Source of the DNA: Sphagnum compactum
Lineage: Eukaryota; Bryophyta; Sphagnopsida; Sphagnales
NCBI GenBank assembly: GCA_965153455.1
Contig: OZ234502.1
Span: 7,781,495-7,845,494 of the forward strand
DNA length: 64,000 bases
Direction of reading: 5' to 3'
This document shows, one piece after another, positions 34,106 to 47,500 of this stretch. Under the pieces are notes generated by a model, which was not told where the DNA came from, did not search any database, and saw only the letters and a program-made list of their open reading frames with translations. The first letter of the stretch is position 1, and each line of letters begins with the position of its first letter. Made by a program: the position numbers and the translations under genes.

Positions 34106-34527
34106 AGGTTTTTTTTTGTTTACAAGAGGAAACAAGGAGGCACACACCATATATAGGAGGAACTAACATAATTTGAAGGGCAGGAATGCCATCACTATTG
34201 AGTGAGTGATAGTGAATTGCAAGTAAGTTTCCTTTTCTCCTTGATTTTTTGGTCATAGAGAATGGAAAAAGAAGAAAAAAGAAAAACATCAAGGGTTCAA
34301 GCATGATTGGGGTATCACATGAACCTTAAGGATTCATTCCAAAGATTCCCAAATTCACCTTTTTTTTCACTTTTCCCATGACCTATTCACCTTTTTCTTT
34401 ACTTTTTCCATGACCAATCTATTAAGGTTAGAATGTTTTCTAGACTAGTTTTGAAGAGTTGTAATTTTGTATCGAAAAATGAACTTTAATGGTTTTTGAT
34501 AATAACCGATTTCACACTATTATTAAT

Positions 34528-34665
34528 TTTAGGTTGCTACCGGTTTTAGGTTACTACCAATTTTAGGTTACTACCAGTTTTAGGTTACTACAGATTTTAG
34601 GTTATTACCAGTTTTAAGTTACTATCAATTTTAGGATACCAGTTTTAGATCATTATCGATTTTGA
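34528..34665 (+). repeat. 18-bp tandem minisatellite, about 7 units
   Basis: Unit TTTTAGGTTACTACCAG with variants, head to tail. Several units are the exact 18 bp, others differ by one or two bases. Confidence 0.8.
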
Positions 34666-34669
34666 GAAG

Positions 34670-37600
34670 TTGTTTATTAATAAAACTAAAAAATCAGCTG
34701 TTGCATTTTATTTCAGTTCCAAGTTCTAGATGTAGGATAAGGTTGGATAATTTGGAGTTTATGAGGTTTTTTTTAAGGATTTTCCTTTTTTTTAAGACCC
34801 CCACCATTTTTTGACAAACTTGAAGTCTTCTCTTGGGGAAGCTCGAAGAGTTTTTTTTTTTTATCTTTGTTTTTGATACGATTATAATGTATTTTGGCAT
34901 TTTTGGAATTTTTTGCATGAAGTGAATTATGTTTTTGCCCAAGTTTTGGTTTTGCAAAGCATGTTGACATGGTTATTCCCACTTGCTGTTGTGACTATAA
35001 GCTTTGAAGATGCTACAGAATTGTTTATTGTTATTTACTTATTTTCCTTAAGAGAAAGTGATAGGTTATTTGCTTAACCTTCTTCCACCTGTTTTAAAGT
35101 GACTATTTGTCACTAAACACTAATAGATTTGAGGTGTTCAACTCTATATTGATTTTCAATCAAGTACCCAAAAACATTCAAGAATCACCAGGTGGGCCTA
35201 ACATTATATTACATTTCACCTTTTTTTTTCATGTCAAATTAAATAATTTTGTTTCAAATTTTATATAGGCGTTTATAATATCTATTGTTTTCAGTTATGA
35301 AAGTGAGAATAATAAAATTTATCTAATGTGGGCCATGTTCTATCAATGGCCCAAAATTCCCAAAAAAATTATTAATTTTCTTTTTTTACATTATAATAGG
35401 GCATTTGGTTCTTATCACATTCATACATTTTATACACATTAACACATAAGGTGTTTGTGATAAAAATATTCCTTATTTTATTGAACCTATTTTCAAATCT
35501 CTTGAACCAAAAAAAATTGTTCAAACATTCCGTATGAATCCTTGAACTTTTTTTTTCTTGTGAAACAGAGTCCTAGATTTTTTTCAAGGACTTAATTGAG
35601 AATCCTCAAACTTGTTCAAATTTGACATTTAATGCATAGAATAGTATTTTTTTAATGTACTTATTTATGAATAAAATTGAACTTTCAATATGAATGTGTC
35701 ATTAAGTTTCAACAACATATTTAAGTGAGGGGGTCTAAGGAATATAAAATGAAACAATCCTTTTGGATAGCCCAATCATACTTTGACCTTCAAGGAAGAA
35801 AAAGAAAAAGAAATCACCAAGGAAGAGGAAGAAAAGAGAAAAAAATCAAGGAAAAAGAAGAAACGGAAAAGAAAAAAATTAAAGAAGAAGAAGAAAAATA
35901 GGAGGAAATAAAGGAGGAAGAAGAAGATTGAACTTTCTATTAGGAGTTTATTTTTAAAATCCTCTTTTCTAAGTTTTTTTATGAGTTTTTTAAATCTAGT
36001 TTGTCTTTAAAATCCTATTTTTGGTTTATGTTTTTTTCCCTTTTAATTTTTTTTCTTGTTTTTGTGTCTATTTTGACAAATGGTGAACAATTATTGTCAT
36101 CATCATTTTTTTATTTAAATTTTTTTATGTTGTGTAGCCTATAATTGTCATTTGTTGCTATCACTCTTCTTTGGACCATGTTTTCTTGCAAGAGATTGTG
36201 TCAATGCTAAGTGACACCATCTCTTAACATTGAAAAAATTCTTACAACAATAAAACTTGCAATAAGTGAGCAACGTTTTGCTCCATTAAATGTGGATGGT
36301 CACTTGCAACCAATAGCTCTAACTAATGTGAAGTTAGAGGATTCAATGTTTCATCTTAAAAAATGATCAAAATTTTAAGTCATCACCAAAAATTAACTTT
36401 TCACATTTTTAAATTTTATTATATTCTAAGCTATAACTTTTCTTAATACATCATGTACATTATAACCCATCTATATGTGTTAAAGGACTCTTGAAGTTCT
36501 AATAAAATTCTAAAGCAATTTTGAAACATTTTTTGAATTTTTAAAGTTTTAAAATTCCACATGTTTAAAGTATAATTGTTTTTTGAGTGTGGTTAATATG
36601 TTCTTATCATTTATATTTTTTTCAATGAATTTTAAAAAATTTATGAGTCCTTTTGATAGTCCTTTACAAAATTGACTTTATCTAAAACAATAGGTGTACA
36701 TTTTCAAACGTTATAAATTAAAACAAAAACTTAAAATTGGATCAAATGAATTTTTACTCTAAGTTCCTTGACATTCATATGAGGGAAAAATGACTTATGG
36801 TTTTAAATGGTAATAAATTATTTTTTTGCTTTTGACTGATTTTGTTTAACATTCGACACCTTTTTTGGTTCCTAGTTATGTGTTTTGACCCTTTTGTAAG
36901 GTTAGGACATGTTAAGTTTTTTATGGTGCAAAATGGTTGTTCATTATGCACCTAAAATAAGAACATAACTTCATCGTGAAAAGAGTTAAATTAGAACACC
37001 CTTTTACTTGTGAAGGGGCCCAATGAAATTGGCATGTCAATAAGATTATAATGTAATGAATGTGTGCATTCTTAGTGAGGCCCTTTCAATCTAATGCATG
37101 GAATGAACAAAAGGCGATTACTTGGGTTTGGACAAAAATTACAACTAAATTTAATCATCTTCAATCCATCACACAAGCAAAGCTCAAGGTGAAGTTCTTT
37201 TTTGAGCTTTTACTCAAGGTAAAAGATATAAGCAATTGTGGACTACCATGATTTCAAGATGGAGCATGGACAGTATGTGTTCATACCCATGTAGCTTTTT
37301 TCTTGGTTCAATGGTTTACACTTTTCAAACTTGCATACTAATTGTGTAGTATGTGTTTGATGTAGTCTTTATGCAACTATGAAAGACTAATTTGTAGCCA
37401 ATGTCATTCAACTCCAATTGCATTGGTAACATCAACTTTACACTTATCAACATGTTATCCTAGTGGTTATGGTGGTAACAACTTATTAGTTAACACACAA
37501 CATAGTGGATGATGACAATAGTTTTAGAAAGGGATTTTCTAAGGCAAGGAGTAGCATATATATTTTACTTGGGTTTCCTTGGTTTAAACAATGGCATGGA

Positions 37601-37840
37601 GTTCTTGTTTTCCATTTTTTGGACAATTTTTGGACATTTTTATTTAATTTTGATGGATGTGGTATTTGCATCAATAAATGTAAGTATTGTCTTATTGCAA
37701 TTTTAACCTCACATTTATATTGTGTTTCCATGTCTTGAATGTGAATATTGCATCAATACCTTATTGAAAATTTCTTTTAAAATAATAACTATGGGTTTGA
37801 GACATATTACATTAAAAGAACCTTAATAAACATAAAGTTC
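34670..37840. other. AT-rich intergenic DNA, no gene recognised
   Basis: No recognisable exon. A long purine tract rich in GAA and AAG lies at about 35785-35935. A frame at 37060-37251 gives a Trp/Lys-containing peptide that I could not assign. Confidence 0.5.
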
Positions 37841-38830
37841 AATTTGCAATACTCACATTTAAAAATGATTAGATTAGATGTGACCAAATGTGTAATACTT
37901 GCATGGAGACCACAAAAAAAAACATAGGTTTTTTAATTCAACTTTGCAATAAAATGTGGGTTGTTCTTGGGCCAACCCTATAATACACACATGGGAGGCA
38001 AATGTTCATTGGTTTTTTGGACCATTCGTGCAATACTTGAATGTTGGGCATAAAATAAACATCCTCAATGAAAACAAAAATGATGAATATAAAAAAGCTT
38101 AAGAAACTAGAATCTGAGAAGAAAAAGATCATAAGAGTTTAAAAGGAAAAATAAAAAGTAAAAGAAATTATGAGAAGAAGAAAAAGAAAAAAAAAAAGAA
38201 AAAAAAATTGGAAGAAGAAATAGAAGATTTTTTTCAAAAAAGATAAAGAATATAATAATTTAAAATTTTAAAAAAATGAATAAGAATTAGAAAAAGAAAA
38301 AGAAAACTTACATTTGGGTCACAAAATATGCATTAATTGCTGAAATGTATTTTATTTGAAATGACATTTTTTTCATATGTGAGTATTGCATTTGGGATTT
38401 GGGCTTCAATTACCCATTATGCATCCATGTGCAAGTATTGCATAAGACAAAACCAATATTTTAGCATAACACCCTCATGTGGGTCATGAAAGTAGGTGTT
38501 GGTTTTGGGACCCCAAACAATTTTAAACATGATGTCAACTTAGGGTTGATGCAAGTACTGCATTCTTGGATGGGGTTGACACCCAATGGATCTTCAAGTA
38601 AAATTAGGCGGTTCTCATATGCCTTTGTGTGTGGGTATTACATTATACAAAGCCATTTTAAAAACATAATACTCACATCCAAGGGTACACCATAAATGTT
38701 CCATTAGCAATACTCATATTGATTTAAAAATTCATTCAATGTGCATGGTAGACTTTGGAATACCATCAAAAGCCTTTTCTAATGTCAACTATGGATTTTG
38801 AAGCAATGTGCAATACCTACACATAATGTG
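37840..38830. repeat. Degenerate array of GCAATACTCACAT-like words
   Basis: The word GCAATACT-(C/T)-CA or its reverse complement (GTATTGCA) recurs about ten times (near 37845, 37890, 38030, 38380, 38432, 38552, 38632, 38668, 38713, 38810), at irregular spacing. The middle (about 38100-38310) is an A/G-rich purine tract. Looks like a badly decayed repeat. Confidence 0.45.
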
Positions 38831-39034
38831 TTATATCAATCATCTTGCTAGTTGTGCATTGCAATACATTGTCGGATTGCTCATGATTAATTTTAACTTG
38901 TATGGTATATTGGGGTTAATGGAAATATTAAAGACCTGGTGTAGATTAGGTTCCGGATATAGTGTTATAAACAATCTTTATGCCACATTGAATGTTAATT
39001 CATAATCTTAATGAACAAATATGATTTTTATTAC

Positions 39035-39490
39035 CAAATGAAAAATAGAGGTTTAGTGAAAAAATAAAAATTTAACTAGGAAATAAAGAAGTTTTGTTGA
39101 AAGGTAAAAGTTTAGTGAGGAAGAGATGTATGTTTTGCTAAGAGATACAAGTTTAATTCAAAAGCAGAGTGGTTTTGCAAAGTGGCAAATGTTTAATAAG
39201 GAAATTAGATTTGTTAAGAAATAAAAAGGTTTTGTTGACATGTTAAGGTTTAGCTAGGATTAAATAAAGGTTTTGTAAAAAGGTAAAAAATTAACTAAAA
39301 AATAAAAAGGTTTTACTAAAAATAAAGGTTTAGCAAGGAATAAATAAAAGTATTGTCAAGAAAATATAAAATATTTCTTGAAAGATAGAGTTTTTATTAA
39401 GAAGAGAGAGGTTTTGTTAAGAGATAAATGTTTAACCAAGAAGAGATATAAATTTTGTCAACAAGTACTAAAGCTTAACCAAGAAAAGAT
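39035..39490 (+). repeat. Minisatellite, about 38-42 bp, about 11 units
   Basis: Variants of GGTTTTGTTAAGAGATAAA plus GTTTAACCAAGAA repeat head to tail. The array abuts the inverted family 1 copy C, on the side of its TACC-rich tail. Confidence 0.7.
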
Positions 39491-39860
39491 AGAGGGTAGG
39501 TAGGTGGGTAGGTAGGGGGTAGGTAGGTGTTAGTTGGTAGGTAGGGCTAGATGTAAGTCAGTGAGTAGCAAGGTCAATAAGATAGCTAGGTAAGAGGGTA
39601 ATATGGAAGCCAGGGTTGAGAAGAAAAAGGGCCCCAAAAAAAAAAAGGGGCGGGGGCGGGGGGGAAGGTCAGCAGCCAAAAAAGGTTGACTGTGGTACAA
39701 TGTTGGTTAACGTAGAGTCAAGAGCCGGATGAAAAAACGCAGCCCATCCTATGGACAGAACGGCCAATTGGTGGTGGGTGTTGGTTCACTCTGTGGCCCT
39801 CCCTGACTGACTGACTGACGGGCTGACGGACTGGCTGACGGTCTGACGGACTGAATGCAG
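39491..39860 (-). repeat. Dispersed repeat family 1, copy C (inverted) with CTGA-type tetranucleotides
   Basis: The reverse complement contains the GAGTGAACCAACACCCACCA core (39743-39791) and then, in lower coordinates, a TACC-rich tail (39493-39545 as GGTAGGTAGG). Upstream of the core is an imperfect CTGACTGACTGACGG array (about 39807-39855). A G-rich run occurs at about 39640-39665. Confidence 0.6.
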
Positions 39861-40179
39861 CCACCTTCCGACTGGCACAGCCCATGATGTCTCCTCATGA
39901 GTCATGACCTTTTCTTTTACTTTTTCTTTTTCTGATCCCCCCAAACCACATCATTATACATACATACATACCTCTCTACTTGCAATTGCCAAGCTCATTC
40001 ATTTCATCACTTTGCCCTCAAGTAACTCCCCCATCCATTTGAAATCCCATCCTTTAATTAATTTTCATTTATGGTAAAAAAAAAATTTATTTTGGTCCCA
40101 AATATTCCCAATTAAGATCATATATAAATATTTCACCATACCATAAATATATATCCATATATATTTCCACACACCACTC

Positions 40180-40180
<1 letters not shown>

Positions 40181-40211
<31 letters not shown>
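40181..40211 (+). repeat. Homopolymer of 31 C
   Basis: Uninterrupted C run between ACCACTCA and GACCTCATA. Such a length in AT-rich DNA is unusual and is also where assemblies and base callers make length errors. Confidence 0.9.
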
Positions 40212-40212
<1 letters not shown>

Positions 40213-43200
40213 ACCTCATACCTCCCTACTTGCAATTCCCAGCCTATTTACTTTCAAGTTTGGATTGGTTTGAAATACCATCTTTGATTATTTTCATTTA
40301 TTGGGAAAACTCACTTTTGGTCTCAAATATTTGATTTAATCATAAAATTGCTCTCAAGTTGGACCCATAATTTAGATCCACCTTTAATTATTTCATTTAT
40401 TCAAAAACGTATTTTGGTCTCAAATTGTATGAAGGGAGCATAAATATATTTGGGGAATCTAATGAGAGGGTGAAACCCGTGAAAGTAGACCATAATAACC
40501 TTGGAAAGGATTTAAACCTTGGCACCCATGACTCCTTATTTCATGTTTTCACTTAGTTGATTTTATTTTTTTTAAATTTCTCAAAAAAAAATTTGATCAT
40601 CATATGGATTGCTAGGGTCTAGGTAATTGTGACACCTTGGTCCAAGTAGCAATTGGATTTCAATTTCAAATTTTTATAAAAATAAAAATGTTTTGATAAT
40701 AAAGATGGTGATTAAAATTCAATTGCCACATCTAGACAATCTAGGTTATCACACTAACTTAGTTTTTTGGGATTCAACTTTGGTCACTATGAGGGTAAGA
40801 ACATAGATCCACTGTACTCTAATCAACTTTGTCTAAATATTATTTTCAAACAATTAAGGTCTGTTCACACTAATAAGAGATAGGACAAGTGTAATTAATG
40901 TTTGATTTTCAGGTTTTAAGATGGTAATTTAAGTTTCACCTTTTGAAAATTTTGAATTTATTCATACAACAATATTTATAATATGTGATGAGAAAATGTG
41001 AATAAATTTGAAATAAATTGTCTAAATTGAATAAATACCTTCACCTTCTAAAATGAAGCCTCTTAATGACTCTAGCATAATATTTTTGAACTAGCCTTTA
41101 GGACATCCTGACTTAATCTTCAAATTGGGATTTATTATGTTTAGTTCAACAACCCAAAAAAATTCAAGTTTCTACCAATATTATGTGTGTATATGATTTT
41201 CAAAATACCAATTGGGTAACTATTAAATTTCGAAAATTATATATACATCTCATGTGTAAATGTATAATTTTCATCTACGTTTGTGTATGTGTGAATATAA
41301 ATGTATAAATTTCGACATGTAATTGCAAGCACAAAATCGTGTAAATTCAATTCATTCTTCATAAAATAAGTTTAAGTCTTGTGTAAAACACACAAAACAC
41401 ATACACAAACTTGCAAATTTGGATTGTTTATGAAAAGTTGATAAAACTTCAATCAATTGGAATTTTCAATTGGTAGAGATCTTGATGTTTATTTTTACAC
41501 CTATGGATGAAGAGGCTTGGGTGCCCCTAAATGTAGGATCATTTAAAGGCAAGGAGATATGAAAAAGTTCTTCATTTGAAAAATTGAGGTTGCTTTTTTA
41601 AATTTGGTGATGGGCCTAAAACTTTCAAATTCAAATACACCTTTTCTCGCTTGTCATAGCCTTATACATAAAACCAAAACATCAATCATGAAATTTTGCT
41701 CTCATATCCATTGCTATAAAATACACCACTTGTAAACCAAAATGTTCTGTACATTTTGTGGAGAAAGATCACACCAAAAGAAAATGTAATTTGCATATGT
41801 GTAAAAGTTAGTGCTCAACTGTTCACAAAGAATTAAAGGCTATAACAAAATGGGGGTATTACACCTCCCATTGTTATTGATGATTGTGGTTCTCTAAATA
41901 ACAAAGCAAAATCATGATGAAAGTGTGTGCAAGGTGACAATGGGTGGAGTTGACCTAAAATGTGTTGATGATTAATTTACTTGCAACAACACTAAGTGTT
42001 ATGAGCTTTAGGATGGCCACAATGCCACCACATACACTTACATGTAAATGAAGAGCAGCATAATGATGGATCTCATTTTAAAACTTGAACCCAACTATGC
42101 AAGATCAGGCTGAAATGAATTGCAAGACAACCACAAGGAAGCGGAATGAAAAATGACAAAGAGCCTATAAAGAATAAGGAATTCACCTAAAATAGGTTGT
42201 TGTTGGAGCTTGCAAAAATGCAAAGAATTGCAAAATGACAACATCACACATGTTGCACCTACAATTTACTTAAACAAAAAGAAACATAGGGAAGCTTACA
42301 AGACCACAATGAAAGATATCATTCCTCCATACTTAACTAGTAAACTTTGTTCCCTCCTATCTTTTTTCCTCTTGTTTCCTCATCAAAATTTCATTTGTCC
42401 CCTTTTTTTTCCTTTGTTGAACCAATTCCACTTTCACAATTGTCATCTTGAATTTTGGCTTGAGAGATTAAGAAAAAAAGAGGAAATGAAATATATACAT
42501 GTAGAGGGTATTATGTATTGTGTTCATTTGTCCATCTTCCCACAAAAATTAGGGTTTTTAACAAAATGAAAATATTGCACCTTAATTTTACACTTACATG
42601 GCAAAAAAATAAATACATGACATTGTGTAAATGTAAGTGTAAATCATTTACATTAAGTATGGGATTTTACACATTGACGTGTTCAGCTACTATTTACACT
42701 TACTCACACAACACAACATTACACAACATTGATTTTTTCCATGGTACCAATTTAGGTGTTGGTTCCACCAAGGCATATATATATATATATATATCCTCCA
42801 ACATGAGGACCATATTCTATTTTCAGTTTAGGTAAGGATGTACGCTAGTGTTGGGACAATATAATGCCAAACACCCAATATATCTAAGTGTTCCATATGT
42901 AAGATATTAACATGCATGTTTGGCTTGGACAATTTGGTTTCACTTTTCCAAGCATCATATTCATATTCACTTGACACCTGTGATTATTGAGATCCTAATA
43001 TATGAGTACCTATGTCTCATACATGTGATCAACTTACCTCTATTAGGCCCCTACCCTCACAGGGGACATGGATTATGGCATTAGGGTTGTCTTGTGAAGT
43101 TTTTGCCTTAAAATTCACTTTGGTCAACATTCTTAAAGATGTATTTATACTTTCGAGCTTTTAGGGTGAAATGTTCAATTTCACACTAGGCCATGTGGTT
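40212..43200. other. AT-rich intergenic DNA
   Basis: No gene recognised. The 42210-42569 plus frame is low-complexity Phe/Leu and not convincing. A (TA)n run lies near 42776-42796. Confidence 0.5.
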
Positions 43201-43700
43201 GAGGTTTAGGTTAGGGTTAGGGGTTTTTTTCTTTAGGTTTTGAGGTGTTGTGGAATGGCAGCAGACTTTGCCTGGTGAGTTGTCATGGGGATTTGCTTGT
43301 GTGTGTTTTTGCTATTGGCGTTTTGTGTTTTGCAAAGAAGGATTTTTCTTTGTGTGTGTATTGGAGAGAGACAAAAGGCACATGGGTTGTTGCATGGCGA
43401 TCTTCTTGATTCTTGAAGCTGAATCTTTTGGTGTTGCAAAGTTGCAAGTTGTACTCAGCAGCAGTGAAGTCTGCTTCAGGGTGAGCCCTTTTCTTTATGT
43501 TGTGTATTTGAGGGAGATGGTGAGACAGAAAGAGAAAATATGTTGGTCTTTTTGGTTTGTTTGTAGATTTGGTTTCTATTGTGTGGGTTGCAAAGTTTTC
43601 ATTGGAAGGGTTGTGTGGTAGTTGGTGCAGGTCCAGTTGTGAGAGGTGATCTGGTCGGAGTTGTTGGTGTTGTTGTCAAAATTGGTTGTCTAATGCATAT
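43201..43700 (+). other. G/T-rich segment with exon-like borders, unassigned
   Basis: Open plus frame of 123 codons starting at a GTG (43250), not an ATG. It contains two donor-like sites (CTG/GTGAGTTG near 43275 and AGG/GTGAGCC near 43481). The composition is G/T-rich rather than codon-structured, and no family is recognised. Confidence 0.25.
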
Positions 43701-43795
43701 AACTGATGATTGCCCATTGTCATTACCCCAGCAAGCATAAGGCATGAGGCAAATGGTATCATAAGTTTTATTTTACAAGCATACATCACAGCAAG

Positions 43796-43838
43796 AGGCA
43801 CCTTATGCCCTACTTAGTAGGTAGGCCATAAGGTGCCT
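43796..43838. repeat. 12-bp inverted repeat (hairpin)
   Basis: AGGCACCTTATG and CATAAGGTGCCT are perfect complements separated by about 19 bases. No adjacent gene or T-run identifies it as a terminator; probably the inner part of an old element. Confidence 0.6.
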
Positions 43839-44257
43839 TCTATTTGAGGCCCAGGCACTACTATTTAGTAAGGTCCCCTCCAAATACACTAGGAAATTTC
43901 TAAGAGTGCTTTAGGACTTAAAGGAGGATATCAATCTAAAATAATGCAAAATATGATGTCTTCAATAGTCTTCTTGCTTCCCTCAATAGGGTTGACAGAC
44001 TACCATCATTTACAACCTGGTAAATTCCTGACCTAATTTTTCAATTGTATTTGGAGGCTACCTTGTGATATATAAATAAGGAAGACATGTTTTGGGTATA
44101 TTTACTTCCAATACCTCAGATCTATACATGATTGTAAATGAAGTCATTAAAATTCAAGGCTTCTAATTAGAATTTCTGATATTTCACATGTGTTCTTTCC
44201 ATATTAAGTTGACGCATCAATAGCATTCTTAATTTTCATTCATGAAATTTCTCCAAA

Positions 44258-44454
44258 TTTTTTTTAAAAATTGGGGCCATTTTCCCTCCAAATACATTTT
44301 TTCGGAATTTTTTTTTAAAAAATTGCCCAAAAAAAAATGTTTTTGGACTGGATTTGCCAAATTTAGAACGCATGCTCCCACAGGTTGCCAAATAGCAGCA
44401 GGATCACCAAAAAATTGTTTACTGTCCTACCTGTCCTGTAGCCAAATCTGGCTA
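44258..44454 (-). repeat. Dispersed repeat family 4, copy 3 (inverted)
   Basis: The reverse complement begins TAGCCAGATTTGGCTA (44439-44454) and runs through GGACAGTA, CTATTTGGCAACCTG, GAGCATGCGTTCTA, AATTTGGCAAATCCAG and A/T tracts. This is the same order as copy 1 at 8643. Confidence 0.6.
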
Positions 44455-44501
44455 AATCCTCCTGTCAATGGTTGCTAATGTGGCTAAACCACAAAACTGA
44501 A

Positions 44502-44524
44502 ATAAATAAATAAATAAATAAATA
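44502..44524 (+). repeat. AAAT microsatellite
   Basis: About six AAAT repeats. Confidence 0.8.
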
Positions 44525-47500
44525 ATGCTCACTAATACTTCATTTTGATGTTTTAGGGTAGGCCAAGTCGATATAACCTACAATGAAGCCTTGCCCTTAA
44601 ACTCTTACTTTTGTTCTAAACTCTTGAGGGAGTTTTGAATTTAAAGCTTCGACACTCATATGTCTTAACACAGTTGTTATGACCCAGAGTTTACCCACCT
44701 TTGCATTAAGGTATAAAATTTTGAAATTTCAGTTTGGGAAGGTTATGGTTAAGAACACAAAGCCATCCTTGTTCTCAAAATGACCAATTCTAATTATGTA
44801 TCCAATTATGACCAGAATTATGAGAAGTCAATTAATTAGACTTGGGTAAATCACTCATCTGCACCATGCATTAGATTGAACCTTTCCTCTTTTGAATAAA
44901 TTAGAATATGCATCCTAAATTTTGATTTTTGGAATTTCAAGAAGCCAAGACTTTTGTCAAATAAAATTGAGCCCAAGTCTTAGTCTCTTCTTTTAGTTCC
45001 CTAAAAAGGAATTATGGACTTGTGACTTATACTATTTTAATTGGGATTTCTTTGGATTAAAAATGTAAATAAATGTAAGTTCCATGTACATCATCCATTG
45101 GGACTTGAACATCCATACTCATTTTATGCATGAATTGATGTAAAATTTTCAAAATTTTACAAAAATCTAGATAAGTTCAAATACATGGGCTACCATGGAC
45201 TTGAGTAGGTACACAAAGACAACACCACCACAACATTTCTTTCGAACAAACTCGTAACACATAATTGTTAATACCTAGTCATGAAATGATTTTTGTTGAA
45301 TAATTATTTAATTTTGAGGATTCCATTTCAAGAAAAGATATACTCCCAAATATTTCATCAGATTTTTTACTGTCCTTCAGAAATGAACATTTCTATATAT
45401 AAAAAAATGGAAATTTGTGGGGGTTTTGAAGTGGTATGATTGAATAAATGATTGAAATTTTCAAGCCCTCTATTCAATATGTCTAAGTTGTTGTCATCTT
45501 AATGTGATCTTGGTCTAGATATTTAAAAAAATATTTTAAATATAATATATTTATTATGATAAAAATTATAATTGATATGATTCTTTCACTTGATTGCAAT
45601 CTAACCTTGAGCTAATTTCAACTCAATTTCATCTACGTTTACTCAAAATTTCCATGTCATTTATTCAACTTGTTTTGGCCACATCCAACTCAAACATGCA
45701 TCCTAGTCAATTCTTGGTTCAAATGTAGACTCTTGACCAAATTTTAGATGAGGATTTTAATGATGCTAAGTCTTAAGGCTAGGTTAATCCCATATTCACA
45801 TTTTTCATGTAATTTCATCCATAGCCCTCCCCCACATATGTGGGTTTGAATTTTCAATTGGTTAAATTTCATAATGGTTACAACATTTCAAAATCTTAAC
45901 ACCCAAGTGCTTTGATTTCAAAAATGTGACTTAATTTGTAGACAAATATGAAATTTGTCATTTCCACAAGCTCCCATTGAAGTTATAAAATATATACTAT
46001 GGAAGGGATAGCTCTATGGAAAGTTTCAAATAATGATGAGTTTATGTGATTCTTTGATGAATTGTGGTTTTAATTTCAATTTGAACTACACAATCTTTCG
46101 TTTTTTTTCTCATTGTAATTTTCATTTGACCAAGGCATTTCCATGAAGCACTTAAGTTTGTCAAAGCTCTTTTTATTTGAATCAAATTGTAAGAAATTAA
46201 AAATGTCCTTTGTTTTTTTACAACTTTAAAATTATCATTTGAACTACATAATCATCATTACTATCATTTGACTAGCTAGACATGTCATCTATGTTAGAGC
46301 TTTCATATGGAAGGACCTCATGTTTCAAATTGGTGGCCAAATTCTACATTCAAATCACATAACCATATCACATGGTTTTTACACTAGTAGCATTGCATTT
46401 AAATTGATTATAACATCAAGGTTATTAGTTTCAAATGATTACTTTTGTTTATTCTTATTATCATGAAAACTATGTATAAATGTTATGACTACCAAAATAG
46501 TTTATATAGTCAATCTAACATAATGTTGTACATATGGTGGATGTGGCACCTACATGGATTTCTAAAGCTTGACAATTGTGATCAAGAAATTAGTCTTTCC
46601 AACTATGACATGGACTCTCATATGAAATTGTTTCCATATGTGATTACAATGCTACTTATTTATGTGCAATAAAATGAAAAAAATTGAATGCAACAATTTT
46701 TTAAATTAATTAATAAAAAAATGATCATGTGATTTTTTCATATGTTCTTAAATTTTCATATATTTATAAATGTAATTTCAAAAATTGTAGGGTTGATTTA
46801 TAATCATGTATTTCACATATGACGTAAATTCATCATGAAATTACATAATTTCATTAATATAATATAATATATTTATTCTATTTACTAAAGAATAATTTCA
46901 TTATATTTGAAATTGAAAACTCAAAAACAAACTAAGACATGTGAATTTTAAAAGACAATTGACATGATTGAATGATTAAAGACGTGTCTGAAATTCATTT
47001 TATTGTGATATTTTAAATTTAAGTTTTCAAAAAGTAGATTATAATTGAATCTATGGCCCAAATAAAAACATTAAAACAACCTTTTGATATTTTTCATTAA
47101 TATTTTTGATTAAATGATGAAAATTTAAAAATTATATGCAAGTAAAAAAAATAATGTTTGAATTTTTAACCGAAATCAAAATTTAAAACATTACATTCAC
47201 TACCCAAAAAAATGGATCTATAATCACATCTATGATTTTGTAGTCATATAGTCTACACACCTCCATATTGGAATCAAACTCCTCACTTTAAACCCTAGTA
47301 TATACAACTATGATGACATCACAAGAATATAGTTGTATATGGTAAAAAGAACACAACTATAATCTTGTCATGTCATTGTGATCATAGATGCCATGGTCAA
47401 AATGATGAGTTTGATCAAACCATAATCATGTATGATGTACAAGTCACAATTATCCATTTTGATCACATAATTATGCACTAGTAGAAAACCCCCCTTTTTC

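Noticed and set aside
43195-43230. Telomere-like TTAGGG words (also near 474 and 4759)
   Set aside because: Only one or two imperfect units; not an interstitial telomere array.
43250-43621. 123-codon plus-strand frame
   Set aside because: Starts at GTG and is G/T-rich with no recognisable domain. Kept only as an unassigned segment.
43796-43838. Hairpin as a transcription terminator or microRNA precursor
   Set aside because: The 12-bp stem is too short for a plant microRNA precursor, and no neighbouring transcript supports a terminator.
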